Assembly (NCBI RefSeq): GCF_019278565.1
Contig: NZ_CP058988.1
Span: 496,001 to 560,000 of the forward strand
Source of the DNA: Cellulophaga sp. HaHa_2_95
GTDB lineage: Bacteria > Bacteroidota > Bacteroidia > Flavobacteriales > Flavobacteriaceae
DNA: 64,000 bases
Reading direction: 5' to 3'
The position numbers and the translations under genes were made by a program. The stretch's first letter is position 1. Each line of letters opens with the position of its first letter. Positions 17,851 to 27,000 of the stretch are shown one piece after another. The notes under the pieces were generated by a model, which was not told where the DNA came from, ran no database searches, and saw nothing but the letters and a program-made list of their open reading frames with translations.

Positions 17851-19491
17851 TTATAATTTTACTTTTCCTGAAGTGACTTGCTCAGCAAGTAGCAATGCGT
17901 TGTAAGCATTTACCATTTTTCCTGATTTTGATAACGAAGAAAATTCTTTAGCACCAGCATCCTCTCCGGGAACAGTAACTTGTGTTTTAGTCGTTAAACC
18001 AGATTGTAAGATAATTTTCTTTACTTGGCTTGCTTTTAATGATGGATACTGAGACCACACAAGAGCTGCAACACCTGCAACACCTGGTGCCGCCATTGAG
18101 GTACCACTATTATAATCGTAAGTACTATTAGGCATCGTAGCATATATAGCACTACCAGGAGCAAATACATCTACATTAATGGTACCATAATTAGAAAAAG
18201 AAGAAACTAATCCTGATCCGTACTTAGCCGTTAATGAGCCAACAGTAATAACGTTATCTGCAATTTCTGCACCATTGTTTATTTGGTCATTAGGGAAGTT
18301 AGCATTGCTCGTATCATCTAAATCATTACCGTCATTACCTGCAGCATGTACAAATAAAACGTCTTTAGAAGCAGCATATTTAATAGCTTCGTAAACCCAT
18401 TCAGCATTTGGAGAGAAGGCTTTACCAAAACTACCGTTGATAATTTTAGCACCATTATCTACCGCATAACGAATACCTAAAGCAATATCTTTATCATATT
18501 CATCTCCGTTAGGTACTGCTCTAATACTCATTAAAGCTACATTATTAGCAACACCATCTACACCTTTACCGTTTCCACGTTGTGCCCCGATAATTCCTGC
18601 AACATGTGTACCATGGCTTTCGGTAGCTACACGGTTTTGAGGGTTTCCATTACCATAGCCCAAATCTTTAAGGTCATATGGATTATCACCAACCTCGGTT
18701 CTACCATTAAAATCTACATTTAAGTTATAGTTTAAACGTTCTATTAAGCCATCGATATCGCCTTCTAACTTTGTTATCACTTCTGCCATAGAATCGCCAT
18801 AGGCAAACATTTGATTTACAATGGATTTACTCTGTAATAAAGTAGAATCTTCTGTGGTAATAGCAGCAACTTCTTCTTTGGTATAATTTTCTTTACCTAA
18901 ATGTGCGGTAATGGCCATATCTGCACTTTTAATAGCAGGAAGCATTTGGTCTAATTGGTTCTTGTAGGTAAGGTATTTTTGAGCATCTTCGTCAATTACC
19001 TTTTTTGCCGCAGCCTGCAGGGTAGCATCGCCTAACTTAAGGCGTAAGATTCTTGCAGCCTCTAATTGCTCATTGTAAGACTCTCCTAAGAAGTTGTAAC
19101 CGTGAATATCATCTACATAACCATTGTTGTCATCATCTTTATTATTCCCAGGAATTTCTTTGGTATTAGTCCATAATACATTGACTAAATCTTCGTGTTC
19201 TAAATCCATACCAGAATCTAAAATTGCTACGATGATTTTTTCTCCTTTTCTACCTTTTACAAGATCAGCATAGGCTTTTTCAACAGCCATTCCAGGAATG
19301 GTATCTGAAATAAGATCTAAATGTCCCCAAGTTTTCTTTTGAGTTTCTGATAAGTCGGAAATTTTTAAAGGAATGGCATCGATGTTTTCTACGGGAGTAC
19401 TTATAAGTACTGGAGCTGTAGCACCGCAACCGGATAAAAGTAAAGAGCAAATAGTTAGCCCTAAAATTGATTTAGAAAAATTAGTAGTCAT
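17851..19491 (-). CDS. S8 subtilisin-like serine protease, lipoprotein
   Basis: 546 residues with a lipobox (LLLSGC, Cys22), so it is a membrane-attached envelope protease. The catalytic triad is complete: Asp92 in AILDSGMD, His293 in ESHGTHVAG, Ser465 in NSGTSMAAPG, with the oxyanion Asn in AAGNDGND near 385. The odd feature is the Asp-to-His distance of 201 residues, against about 30-40 in classical subtilisins: about 140 residues of helical, charged sequence (135-275) are inserted, as seen in a subgroup of Bacteroidota S8 enzymes. No propeptide or type IX sorting domain is visible. Role in peptide supply or protein quality control is not resolved. Confidence 0.92.
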   Translation of the reverse strand: MTTNFSKSILGLTICSLLLSGCGATAPVLISTPVENIDAIPLKISDLSETQKKTWGHLDLISDTIPGMAVEKAYADLVKGRKGEKIIVAILDSGMDLEHEDLVNVLWTNTKEIPGNNKDDDNNGYVDDIHGYNFLGESYNEQLEAARILRLKLGDATLQAAAKKVIDEDAQKYLTYKNQLDQMLPAIKSADMAITAHLGKENYTKEEVAAITTEDSTLLQSKSIVNQMFAYGDSMAEVITKLEGDIDGLIERLNYNLNVDFNGRTEVGDNPYDLKDLGYGNGNPQNRVATESHGTHVAGIIGAQRGNGKGVDGVANNVALMSIRAVPNGDEYDKDIALGIRYAVDNGAKIINGSFGKAFSPNAEWVYEAIKYAASKDVLFVHAAGNDGNDLDDTSNANFPNDQINNGAEIADNVITVGSLTAKYGSGLVSSFSNYGTINVDVFAPGSAIYATMPNSTYDYNSGTSMAAPGVAGVAALVWSQYPSLKASQVKKIILQSGLTTKTQVTVPGEDAGAKEFSSLSKSGKMVNAYNALLLAEQVTSGKVKL

Positions 19492-19552
19492 ACTTGAGTA
19501 GTTTTTATAAACTATATTGATTTTGAGTTATAAATAATTGTGAATAAGCGTA

Positions 19553-20413
19553 TTAAAAAAGGCTATCAAAGGAGTGAATGTCCTTTAAACGAATGCCTTT
19601 TTCTGTTTCTTGTAGGGTACAAATTTCATTGTGTGCATCGTGTTCTAAAAACAAATAGAATTCATTGGCAGCAGCCTTGTGTAAGAATTTTTCTTTCTCC
19701 GCCAATGTTAACAAGGGTCTTGTATCATAACCCATTACGTAGGGCAAAGGAATATGTCCTACCGTAGGAAGCAAATCTGCCATAAAAACCAATGTTTTTC
19801 CTTGGTACTGTAGGTGCGGAATCATTTGTTTATCTGTGTGGCCATCTACATATAGAATATCAAACCCTAACTCTGACGAAATTTGAAAGTCTTTCGTGTT
19901 CGTGCGTTCTATAAAGTGTAGTTGCCCACTATCTTCCATGGGTAGCAAGTTTTCTTTTAAGAATGATGCTTTTTCTCTGTTGTTAGGTTTTGTAGCCCAT
20001 TCCCAATGTTCTTTATTCGTCCAGAATTTTGCATTTTTAAAGGCAGGCTCATAGCCTGTTCGGTTTTTATTCCATTGGATACTACCGCCACAATGATCAA
20101 AATGCAAGTGTGTCATAAAAACATCGGTAATATCATCTTTATGAAACCCATGGGATTGCAGTGATTTTTCAAGGGTATGATCTCCCCACATATCATAATA
20201 GCCAAAGAATTTTTCGGATTGCTTGGAGCCCATTCCAGTATCAATAAGAATTAAGCGGTTGCCTTCTTCAATTAATAAACTACGGGCAGCAAGATCTATT
20301 CTATTGGAGGCATCTGCAGGATTGGTTTTTGTCCAAAGTGTTTTTGGCACCACCCCAAACATTGCACCACCATCTAGCTTAAAATTGCCTGTTTCTATTG
20401 GATATAATTTCAT
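19553..20413 (-). CDS. Metallo-beta-lactamase-fold hydrolase (AHL-lactonase-like group)
   Basis: 286 residues without signal peptide. The zinc-binding motif is THLHFDHCGG near residue 105 (H-x-H-x-D-H), with later ligands in the VDGHTDKQ and LEHDAH segments near 190 and 262. The N-terminus (LIEEGNRLILIDTGMG) is the usual MBL-fold strand pair. The arrangement matches the cytoplasmic AHL-lactonase-like branch, whose members act on lactones or phosphoesters; the natural substrate is not evident. It is transcribed leftward 61 nt after the S8 protease gene and 164 nt before the acr3 gene, so it is probably a separate unit. Confidence 0.85.
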   Translation of the reverse strand: MKLYPIETGNFKLDGGAMFGVVPKTLWTKTNPADASNRIDLAARSLLIEEGNRLILIDTGMGSKQSEKFFGYYDMWGDHTLEKSLQSHGFHKDDITDVFMTHLHFDHCGGSIQWNKNRTGYEPAFKNAKFWTNKEHWEWATKPNNREKASFLKENLLPMEDSGQLHFIERTNTKDFQISSELGFDILYVDGHTDKQMIPHLQYQGKTLVFMADLLPTVGHIPLPYVMGYDTRPLLTLAEKEKFLHKAAANEFYLFLEHDAHNEICTLQETEKGIRLKDIHSFDSLF

Positions 20414-20577
20414 AGACGTTTTAAAAAATCGATGAATTTGGTTGCAACTCAGAAATCATGTTTGTGATATTCTTTCTGTTTTAACCAAATAATCGTGAAA
20501 TTTAAGAAAATCGATAAAAATAGAAACACTAATTAAGACTTTTTAACGCTCCAAAACGCCGAATATCCTCTTGCTGA

Positions 20578-21630
20578 TTACGAACGTACTTCTTTACCGA
20601 AGTATTTTTTACGCAACCAGAAAGAAACACGCACTAATAGTATGAGGGCAGGAACTTCCACTAATGGGCCAATAACTCCTGTGAATGCTTGTCCAGAATT
20701 AAGTCCGAATACCGCAATGGCAACAGCAATGGCTAGTTCAAAATTATTCCCTGCAGCGGTAAATGCTACGGCTGCTGTTTTATCATAGCTTGCCCCCATA
20801 GCCTTTGTAAAGAAAAAGCCAATAATAAACATGAGAGTAAAATAAATGAGTAGCGGAATAGCAATGAGTAATACATCACCAGGAATCGTGACAATTAATT
20901 CTCCTTTTAAGGAAAACATAATGACGATGGTGAAAAGTAGAGCAATCAAAGTCATGGGCGAAATAGCAGGTATAAATTTCTGGGTATACCAGGATTCTCC
21001 TTTAAGTTTTACTAAAACAACGCGGCTAATTATGCCTAATAAAAATGGAACTCCAAGATAAATGGCAACACTCTCCGCTATGGTAGCAATAGAGATGTCT
21101 ACAATTGCACCTTCAAAACCAAAATACGGAGGTAATACAGTAATAAATAACCAGGCATAAAAACTATAGGCAAATACTTGAAAGATACTATTTAAAGCAA
21201 CAAGGCCTGCACCATATTCGCTGCTACCCTCAGCTAAATCATTCCAAACCAATACCATGGCAATACAACGCGCCAAGCCTATAAGGATTAGGCCTACCAT
21301 ATATTCCGGATGATCTTGCAAAAAGATAATGGCTAGGACAAACATTAAAACGGGTCCTATAATCCAATTTAATAGTAAAGAAATAGAGAGAATTTTTACG
21401 TTCTTGAACACTTTTGGGAGTAAGGCATAGTTAACCTTAGCTAGTGGCGGGTACATCATTAAAATTAAACCAATAGCAATTGGTATATTGGTGCTACCGC
21501 TGCTGGCATTATTGATAAGTTCTGGAAAAGAAGGCATCAAATAACCCAAGCCTACGCCTACAATCATGGCTATAAAAATCCAAAGGGTCAGGTAATTATC
21601 TAGAAAGCTTAATTTTTTTGGTATACTCAT
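20578..21630 (-). CDS. acr3: ACR3-family arsenite efflux transporter
   Basis: 350 residues with about ten membrane helices. Diagnostic sequence is [18 protein letters not shown] at residues 116-133, with the conserved Cys122 that binds As(III) in the fourth helix, and the later [18 protein letters not shown] block near 290-310. ACR3 extrudes arsenite across the inner membrane, driven by the proton gradient. It is the last gene of a five-gene leftward operon, 4 nt after the arsenate reductase gene. Expression should depend on the ArsR sites further upstream. Highly secure. Confidence 0.95.
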   Translation of the reverse strand: MSIPKKLSFLDNYLTLWIFIAMIVGVGLGYLMPSFPELINNASSGSTNIPIAIGLILMMYPPLAKVNYALLPKVFKNVKILSISLLLNWIIGPVLMFVLAIIFLQDHPEYMVGLILIGLARCIAMVLVWNDLAEGSSEYGAGLVALNSIFQVFAYSFYAWLFITVLPPYFGFEGAIVDISIATIAESVAIYLGVPFLLGIISRVVLVKLKGESWYTQKFIPAISPMTLIALLFTIVIMFSLKGELIVTIPGDVLLIAIPLLIYFTLMFIIGFFFTKAMGASYDKTAAVAFTAAGNNFELAIAVAIAVFGLNSGQAFTGVIGPLVEVPALILLVRVSFWLRKKYFGKEVRS

Positions 21631-21634
21631 GGGA

Positions 21635-22267
21635 TTATGCCTTTACTTTTGAAAAAATATAATAAAGTTCTGTGGCTATTTGAAGGCTACGTTCTTGGTA
21701 TTTCTCTGCTTGTTGCGGGGTATTATCAAAAGCTTTTGGATCTTCAAAAGTTATGGGAAACCTTTTTTCTGCACCAGCAATAAATGGGCATCCTTGGTCT
21801 GCAGAGGAACACGTCATGATTGCAGCAAATTCTGAAGATGGATTAAAAGGTGCGTCAAAGGTTTTAGAAAAACCAATAATTGGAGCCTCATTGGCAGCAT
21901 ATTTTATGCTATATACTGGGTTGTTGCCTTCAGAAAGTGACGCTATTTGAAAACCTGAATTTTTCAGTGTAGTGGCTGCCATAGGGAAGAGGGCAGTAGC
22001 TTCTGTACCTCCAGAGTAAGAATATACATTTGTTATCCCAAAATGAGCTGCAATAGCCTGTGCCCAAACCTGGGATAAATGACTTCTGCGTGAATTATGG
22101 GTGCAAATAAAATTTAAGCGTATTTCTTGATCTGTTTTTGCTTTGTGCTGAATAAATTCAGCTAGCGGATCTAAAATTGCTTTACGTGCAGCTGAAATAC
22201 TCTCCATATCTAAAGTATTAATTAGGGCTGCTAGTTGTGGAAATAGTGTTGGTGTTTTTGTAGTCAT
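21635..22267 (-). CDS. Arsenate reductase, low-molecular-weight phosphatase type
   Basis: 210 residues. The phosphatase loop C-x5-R is Cys55 to Arg61 in [10 protein letters not shown], with an upstream helical stretch of about 45 residues not present in the short arsC enzymes but common in Bacteroidota members. A second cysteine pair for the redox cascade may lie in [13 protein letters not shown] near 150. It reduces arsenate to arsenite, the substrate of the adjacent ACR3. The 13 nt and 4 nt gaps to its neighbours place it in the arsR operon. Sequence alone cannot tell which thiol carrier recycles it. Confidence 0.9.
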   Translation of the reverse strand: MTTKTPTLFPQLAALINTLDMESISAARKAILDPLAEFIQHKAKTDQEIRLNFICTHNSRRSHLSQVWAQAIAAHFGITNVYSYSGGTEATALFPMAATTLKNSGFQIASLSEGNNPVYSIKYAANEAPIIGFSKTFDAPFNPSSEFAAIMTCSSADQGCPFIAGAEKRFPITFEDPKAFDNTPQQAEKYQERSLQIATELYYIFSKVKA

Positions 22268-22280
22268 TTTTTTAGTCTAT

Positions 22281-22769
22281 TTATATTCCGATGTGTTTAC
22301 TTCTTCGTTCCAAGAGGGTATTATCTAACCAAATGTCATGAAGTTTTCCAATTTTTTCGCGGTATCCAATGATTCTAAAACCACAAGAAGTATGTAAGTG
22401 TATACTGGTAACATTAGCAGTCATGATTCCGGCTTGCAAGGTCCAAATACCATGCTCCTCACTAATACGGATAAGTTCATGTAATAATTTTTTTCCTACT
22501 CCTTTACCGCGGGATGCTTCTGCTACATATATACTAACTTCTGCTACGCCACCATATACGCACCTGTTAGAGACAGGAGCAAGAGAAGCCCATCCTAGCA
22601 TTTTATCCTTAGATAGCACAGCAATCCTGCCATAGTTTAAGTGGGCAGTATGCCATTTTTTCCAAGCAGGAACTTGCGTCTCAAAAGTGGCTAGCCCTGT
22701 ATTGATGCCTTCTTTATAGATTTTGGCAACACGAGGATAGTTAGCTTCCGTGATGGGCACAATAGTCAT
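22281..22769 (-). CDS. ArsN1-like N-acetyltransferase (phosphinothricin acetyltransferase family)
   Basis: From the ATG at 22769 the protein has 162 residues (MTIVPITEANYPRVAKIY); this start is 1 nt after the stop of the preceding gene, whereas the longer frame would overlap it by 86 nt. The sequence is of the phosphinothricin/ArsN1 type: GINTGLATFETQVPAW at about 21-36, EVSIYVAEASRGKGVGKKLL with the acetyl-CoA loop near 80-99, and the end FRIIGYREKIGKLHDIWLD. Known ArsN1 enzymes acetylate arsinothricin; here that role is inferred from the sequence family and the ars operon. Confidence 0.88.
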   Translation of the reverse strand: MTIVPITEANYPRVAKIYKEGINTGLATFETQVPAWKKWHTAHLNYGRIAVLSKDKMLGWASLAPVSNRCVYGGVAEVSIYVAEASRGKGVGKKLLHELIRISEEHGIWTLQAGIMTANVTSIHLHTSCGFRIIGYREKIGKLHDIWLDNTLLERRSKHIGI

Positions 22770-22770
22770 A

Positions 22771-23238
22771 CTAGCAGCAGCCAGAATTAGGGTCGCAAGA
22801 ATTTCCACTTTGTAAACTAGCCATAGATAGTTTTGGCTTTGCTTCTGGAATACCACAATTATCTTTTGCCAAACAATCTGTTTGCTTTGTGGTTAATACA
22901 AAGTTGGTTCCGTTAAAATCTAAGCCAAATTTACCAATAGTGCTTCCTTGGTATTCTACCTCTATTTCTAAATCAGGGATGGCTAATATTTTTTCTGATA
23001 GTTCAATAATATGAACAAGTTTTTCTGGATGCAGTCTATGATCATAATCATCCGCATTCCATAATTGAAAATTAACAAGTTCTTCCTTACGTACGGTACC
23101 TCCACAATCAATAAAGTTCTTAGTTACTTTGCCCACTTCCGTAACGTGAAAATGGTTAGGGACTAAAGAACCATCGGGTAGCTCAAAAGCAATCGTTTTT
23201 GAATTTTTTAAGTGCGATTTTATTTCTGATAGTTTCAT
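22771..23238 (-). CDS. DUF6428-family protein in the ars operon
   Basis: 155 residues, cytoplasmic. The N-terminal MKLSEIKSHLKNSKTIAFELPDGSLVPNHFHVTEVG matches DUF6428, a small family often coded next to arsR and acr3 in Bacteroidota. The protein has a cysteine-rich tail: LTTKQTDCLAKDNCG in the core and Cys148, Cys154 and Cys155 at the very end (SCDPNSGCC), a natural thiolate set for trivalent arsenic. The function is unknown; an As(III) chaperone or sensor role is inferred. It starts 49 nt after arsR, across a second operator-like site. Confidence 0.8.
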   Translation of the reverse strand: MKLSEIKSHLKNSKTIAFELPDGSLVPNHFHVTEVGKVTKNFIDCGGTVRKEELVNFQLWNADDYDHRLHPEKLVHIIELSEKILAIPDLEIEVEYQGSTIGKFGLDFNGTNFVLTTKQTDCLAKDNCGIPEAKPKLSMASLQSGNSCDPNSGCC

Positions 23239-23251
23239 AAGTTTATTGTTT

Positions 23252-23270
23252 TATTGTGATATTACGATGA
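23252..23270 (-). promoter_or_regulatory. Second ArsR operator-like site
   Basis: The plus-strand sequence TATTGTGATATTACGATGA in the arsR-DUF6428 gap matches 16 of 19 positions of TATTGCAATATTACGATTA at the arsR promoter (23632-23650). Its place, 14-30 nt before the DUF6428 start, suits an internal repressor site. Confidence 0.55.
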
Positions 23271-23286
23271 ATGAGTTCAAATTTTT

Positions 23287-23619
23287 TTAGCAGCAATCTG
23301 TTTTACTCGAGATATCTAAATGTAATAAAGTACCCATTTTAGATTTCATTTTTTCCCAATTGTCGGTATCAATACAGTAACAAACACTCGTGCCTTCTAT
23401 AGTTCCTTTAATTAAACCTAAATGCTTAAGTTCTTTCAAATGTTGAGAAATGGTAGGTTGTGCAAGACCAATTTCTTGAACTAGGTCTCCACAGATACAT
23501 GCGTTTATTTTAAATAGATGTTGTAAAATAGCTACTCTAGCAGGATGCCCAAAAGCCTTGGCAAAATTTGCTATTTCATTTTGTTCTGCGGTAAATATTT
23601 CTGATTTGGCTAAGCCCAT
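23287..23619 (-). CDS. arsR: ArsR-family metalloregulator of the arsenic operon
   Basis: 110 residues with the ArsR winged-helix: FAKAFGHPARVAILQHL (19-35), the metal-sensing motif INACICGDLVQEI with Cys41 and Cys43, and the recognition helix QPTISQHLKELKHLG near 54-68. A Cys-Cys pair at 109-110 ends the protein and could supply the third thiol ligand. It represses its operon and lets go when As(III) binds. It is the first gene of the arsR - DUF6428 - arsN - reductase - acr3 unit, and its promoter overlaps a palindrome (23631-23642). Confidence 0.93.
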   Translation of the reverse strand: MGLAKSEIFTAEQNEIANFAKAFGHPARVAILQHLFKINACICGDLVQEIGLAQPTISQHLKELKHLGLIKGTIEGTSVCYCIDTDNWEKMKSKMGTLLHLDISSKTDCC

Positions 23620-23630
23620 ACTTGATTGTT

Positions 23631-23669
23631 ATATTGCAATATTACGATTAAGTAGAATAAGTACCAAAA
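23631..23669 (-). promoter_or_regulatory. arsR operon promoter with overlapping ArsR operator
   Basis: On the minus strand a TTG (23667-23665) is followed after 20 nt by TAATATTG (23644-23637), one base from the Bacteroidota -7 consensus TAnnTTTG, 18 nt before the arsR ATG. The perfect 12 bp palindrome ATATTGCAATAT (23631-23642) overlaps the -7 box, so a bound repressor would block transcription. Confidence 0.65.
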
Positions 23670-23679
23670 TTTTTTGCTT

Positions 23680-24069
23680 TTATTTTAATATGGAATCTAA
23701 TTGTTCTATGATTAAAGGCTTTATAATGTGGTTTTTAACACAACGAAATTGTTTTGCTCTTTCTTCATCTTTAGGATCTATAGAGGAGCTAAGGATATAT
23801 ACAGAGCATTTTTCTTTAATATGCTCAGGAAATAAACCAAACGCCTCCAAAAATTCAAAGCCGTCTAATTCTGGCATTTTAATATCTAGAAAGATAATTT
23901 CAGGAAAACTACTTGGGTCATTACAGCACTCTCTTAAATGTTTTAATGCGGCTTCAGGAGAAGTTTCAGACAAAATACGTTCTGCAACATTTGCTTTGGT
24001 TAAAACAGTTTTGTTGATAAAATTATCAATTTCAGAATCATCGACTAACAAGATTTGCTTGAACTTCAT
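23680..24069 (-). CDS. Single-domain response regulator (CheY-like)
   Basis: 129 residues forming only a receiver domain: acidic pair in LLVDDSEIDNF (Asp10, Asp11), phospho-acceptor Asp in IFLDIKMPELDG near 61, switch residue in YILSSSID near 92, and Lys in HIIKPL near 117. There is no output domain, so it would pass a signal on to another protein. The ATG lies inside the last codons of the histidine kinase gene (32 nt overlap in another frame), so the two are translationally coupled and are almost certainly partners. The arsR promoter is 10 nt past its stop. Confidence 0.88.
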   Translation of the reverse strand: MKFKQILLVDDSEIDNFINKTVLTKANVAERILSETSPEAALKHLRECCNDPSSFPEIIFLDIKMPELDGFEFLEAFGLFPEHIKEKCSVYILSSSIDPKDEERAKQFRCVKNHIIKPLIIEQLDSILK

Positions 24070-27000
24070 TCGCTATTGATTTTTTAGTTTGATTGGGGAG
24101 TAAAATTACAAATTTGGTGCCCACGTTGGGCTCTGATACCACATTTATAGTGCCATTTAACTTCGTAATAATCTCTTTTATAACGTACAATCCTATACCG
24201 GTGCCCATAACTTTTGATGATACTCTGTAAAACATTTCAAAGATTTTATCTAGATGCTTTTCAGGGATGCCTATTCCGTTATCAGCAATCTGTATAGATA
24301 CCTCATCGTTAACAGATGCTATGGTGATGGTTATTTTCGGGTTTTTGGCGTTAATATTATGATACTTAATGGCATTAGAAATAAGGTTATTAAAGATGAT
24401 AGAAATTCGCTTTTTATCGGAATAGAAAAGAGGAATCTTCTTTATATCAATCTCTATATTAATATACTGTCTATTTTTCAGATACCATAAACTTTCAAGA
24501 GATTCATTAATTAAATGCCTAAAATCTATAGGCTCCATCGCTATTTCCAAATGTTTGTTTTGGGAATACTGTACAATGTCTTTAATAAAATCATCTAATC
24601 TTTTTACAGATTGTTGCATCATATCTAGCTTAAAGACAAGAGCTTCATCATGATCTTCATGTAAAATAATGTCTATAAGTCCCATGACAGAAGATAACGG
24701 AGCTCTCAACTCATGAGAGGCACTATATACAAAGCGATCTAGTTCTAAATTGGTCTTAGAAAGTTCTTCATTTTGTTGTTCTAGTAGGTGCTCTGCTTCT
24801 TTTCTTTTGGTATTATCAATAGCACTCACTAAATAATTGGTTCTATTGCTTAATCTTAAGGGTTCTATAGATAACAAGGCGGGAATTTTCTTTCCGTTTT
24901 TCAAATAATAGGTAATCTCTTCATCTCTCAAGATTCCTTCTTGCATCAATTTATCCCAAAGTACTTGTCGTGTTTCAGAATCTTGGTGAAGTTCAAAATT
25001 AAGAACATCTGCACCCAAAAGGCTTTTTCCAATTAGATTTTCTCGGGTAGTTTCAAGCAAATTGGCTACCGTATCATTAGCTTCAAGAATGATCCTATTG
25101 GCATCTACGATAACTTTTCCAACGAGGTTAGAATGAAAGGATTTATAAAATTTCTCTTGACTTTCTTTAAGTTCTTGTTTAACTCGTATCGTATCTGTCA
25201 TGTCTATGACAGTACCGTGAAATTTATTGATCTCATCATTTTCATCGACCAAAATTTCTAGTTCTACCAACACATGATGTATAGAATTATCTTTGTGAAT
25301 TACGCGATAACTAAAAGGGGTATTGTCTTTATTTTGAATTCTGTGGTTGATTAATTCTTTATGTTTTATTCTGTCTTCGGGATGTATGCACAAAGACGCA
25401 TTTTCAAATGTTAAGGGGATATCTGGATGCAAATCAAATATAGTATACATTTCGTCAGACCACTCCAAGCTATTGTCTTGCATATCCCAACTCCAATAGC
25501 CTATTTTTCCAATACGAATAGCAGATTCCATTTTAGCTTTGGTTTTTAATACCTGCTCCTCGGTTTTTTTTATTTTAGTGATGTCTTTAAAATACACCGA
25601 AATTCCTTCGGCAGACGGGTACATTCTATATTCATACCAGCGGTCAAATTCTTCTCTATATTGTTTAATATACCTATATTGCTGCGTTTGCATGGCTTCC
25701 AGGAGCATTTTATAGGCATCAGTTTGTGTAAAATAAGGCAAGGTGTCCCAGGCCACGGTCCCTATAAGTTCTGAGTATGACTTACCTATGGCGTCACAAG
25801 CTTTAGCATTTACGTAATTAAATTTCCAATCTTTGTCTAAAGCTACAAATCCATCAGAAATACGCTCTGTTAATTCTCTGTATTTAAGTGCGCTATTACG
25901 CAGTATTTCTGCAGTTTCTTCGCGTTCGGTAACGTCTTGAATTATGCATAGAAAATGATGATTAGGCATCATTTTTACGTTGGCTTGAGCGGTAAAAGTA
26001 GTACCATCTTTACGGAGCATTTTTCTCAGCGCTTGAATGGTCTTTCCTTCGGTGAGCTCTTTTATTCTTAAAGGTTGTGCTTCTAGTTCTTCAGGGAGAA
26101 TTAAGGCTATAAGACTGCTGCCTACACAAACGTCTTTAGTACTTCTAAACATCCTGCAAAATTGGTGGTTAACATCTGTGATAGTTAACTCTTTATTTAA
26201 AAGGAAAATACCATCTGAAGCCTCTTCTACAAGCATTCTATATTTTTCTTCGCTTTCTTTTATCTGTTTTGCATTTTTACTCGCAATTTGTTCTAAGGCA
26301 ATGCGCGGACTTACATCTCTAACAATTCCTTGTACAAGTTTATTAGGGAGTACCGTAGCACTGATCTCACCATAGAATTCCGAGCCGTCTTTTCGCAACA
26401 ATATACGTTGAGAAATCAAAGAGTTTTCTTGAAAAATTTTGTGAATTCTTTGCGGTATTTCTTTAGCGTTCTCTTTAGTGACTAATGCGGAAATATTCAG
26501 TTTTAATAATTCTGATTTTGTGTATCCGAACAGCTCACAGGCTTTGATGTTTACTTCTAGAAGGTTACCGTGTTTGTCACCTAGTAAGATACCATCGGAG
26601 GCTTGTTCTACTAGATTTCTATATTTTTCTTCGCTTTCTACGAGTTCTAAATTTTTTTTCCGAACCAGTTTATCTAGGTGTTTGGGTTGTTTAAATAGAT
26701 ACCAAGCTATACTACCCGCAAGGATAGAAATAAACAAACCGATAACACCAAATAGTAGTATTCCTACAATAGGCATGCTTTCTTTTGCAGATACGTAAAG
26801 TTTCCACTCACCATGCGGCATTTCTACGGTTGATGAAAATGAATTTGAAGTAATATTATCATAAGTAGAAAAGTATATCTTTTCAGTTTTATCCGGATTT
26901 ATCTTGGTGAGGCGGTATAAAAATTGGCTGTCTTTGTTATGAAGTTTAGCAGATTTTAGAACATTATTTAAAGAAATAATAGCAGAGGTGAACCCTTCAA

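Noticed and set aside
20578..23669. Arsenic operon as a mobile island
   Set aside because: No integrase, transposase, flanking direct repeats or adjacent tRNA were seen, and its base composition looks like that of its neighbours.
23558..24079. Plus-strand ORF across arsR and the response regulator
   Set aside because: It is the antisense of two clear genes and has no domain of its own.
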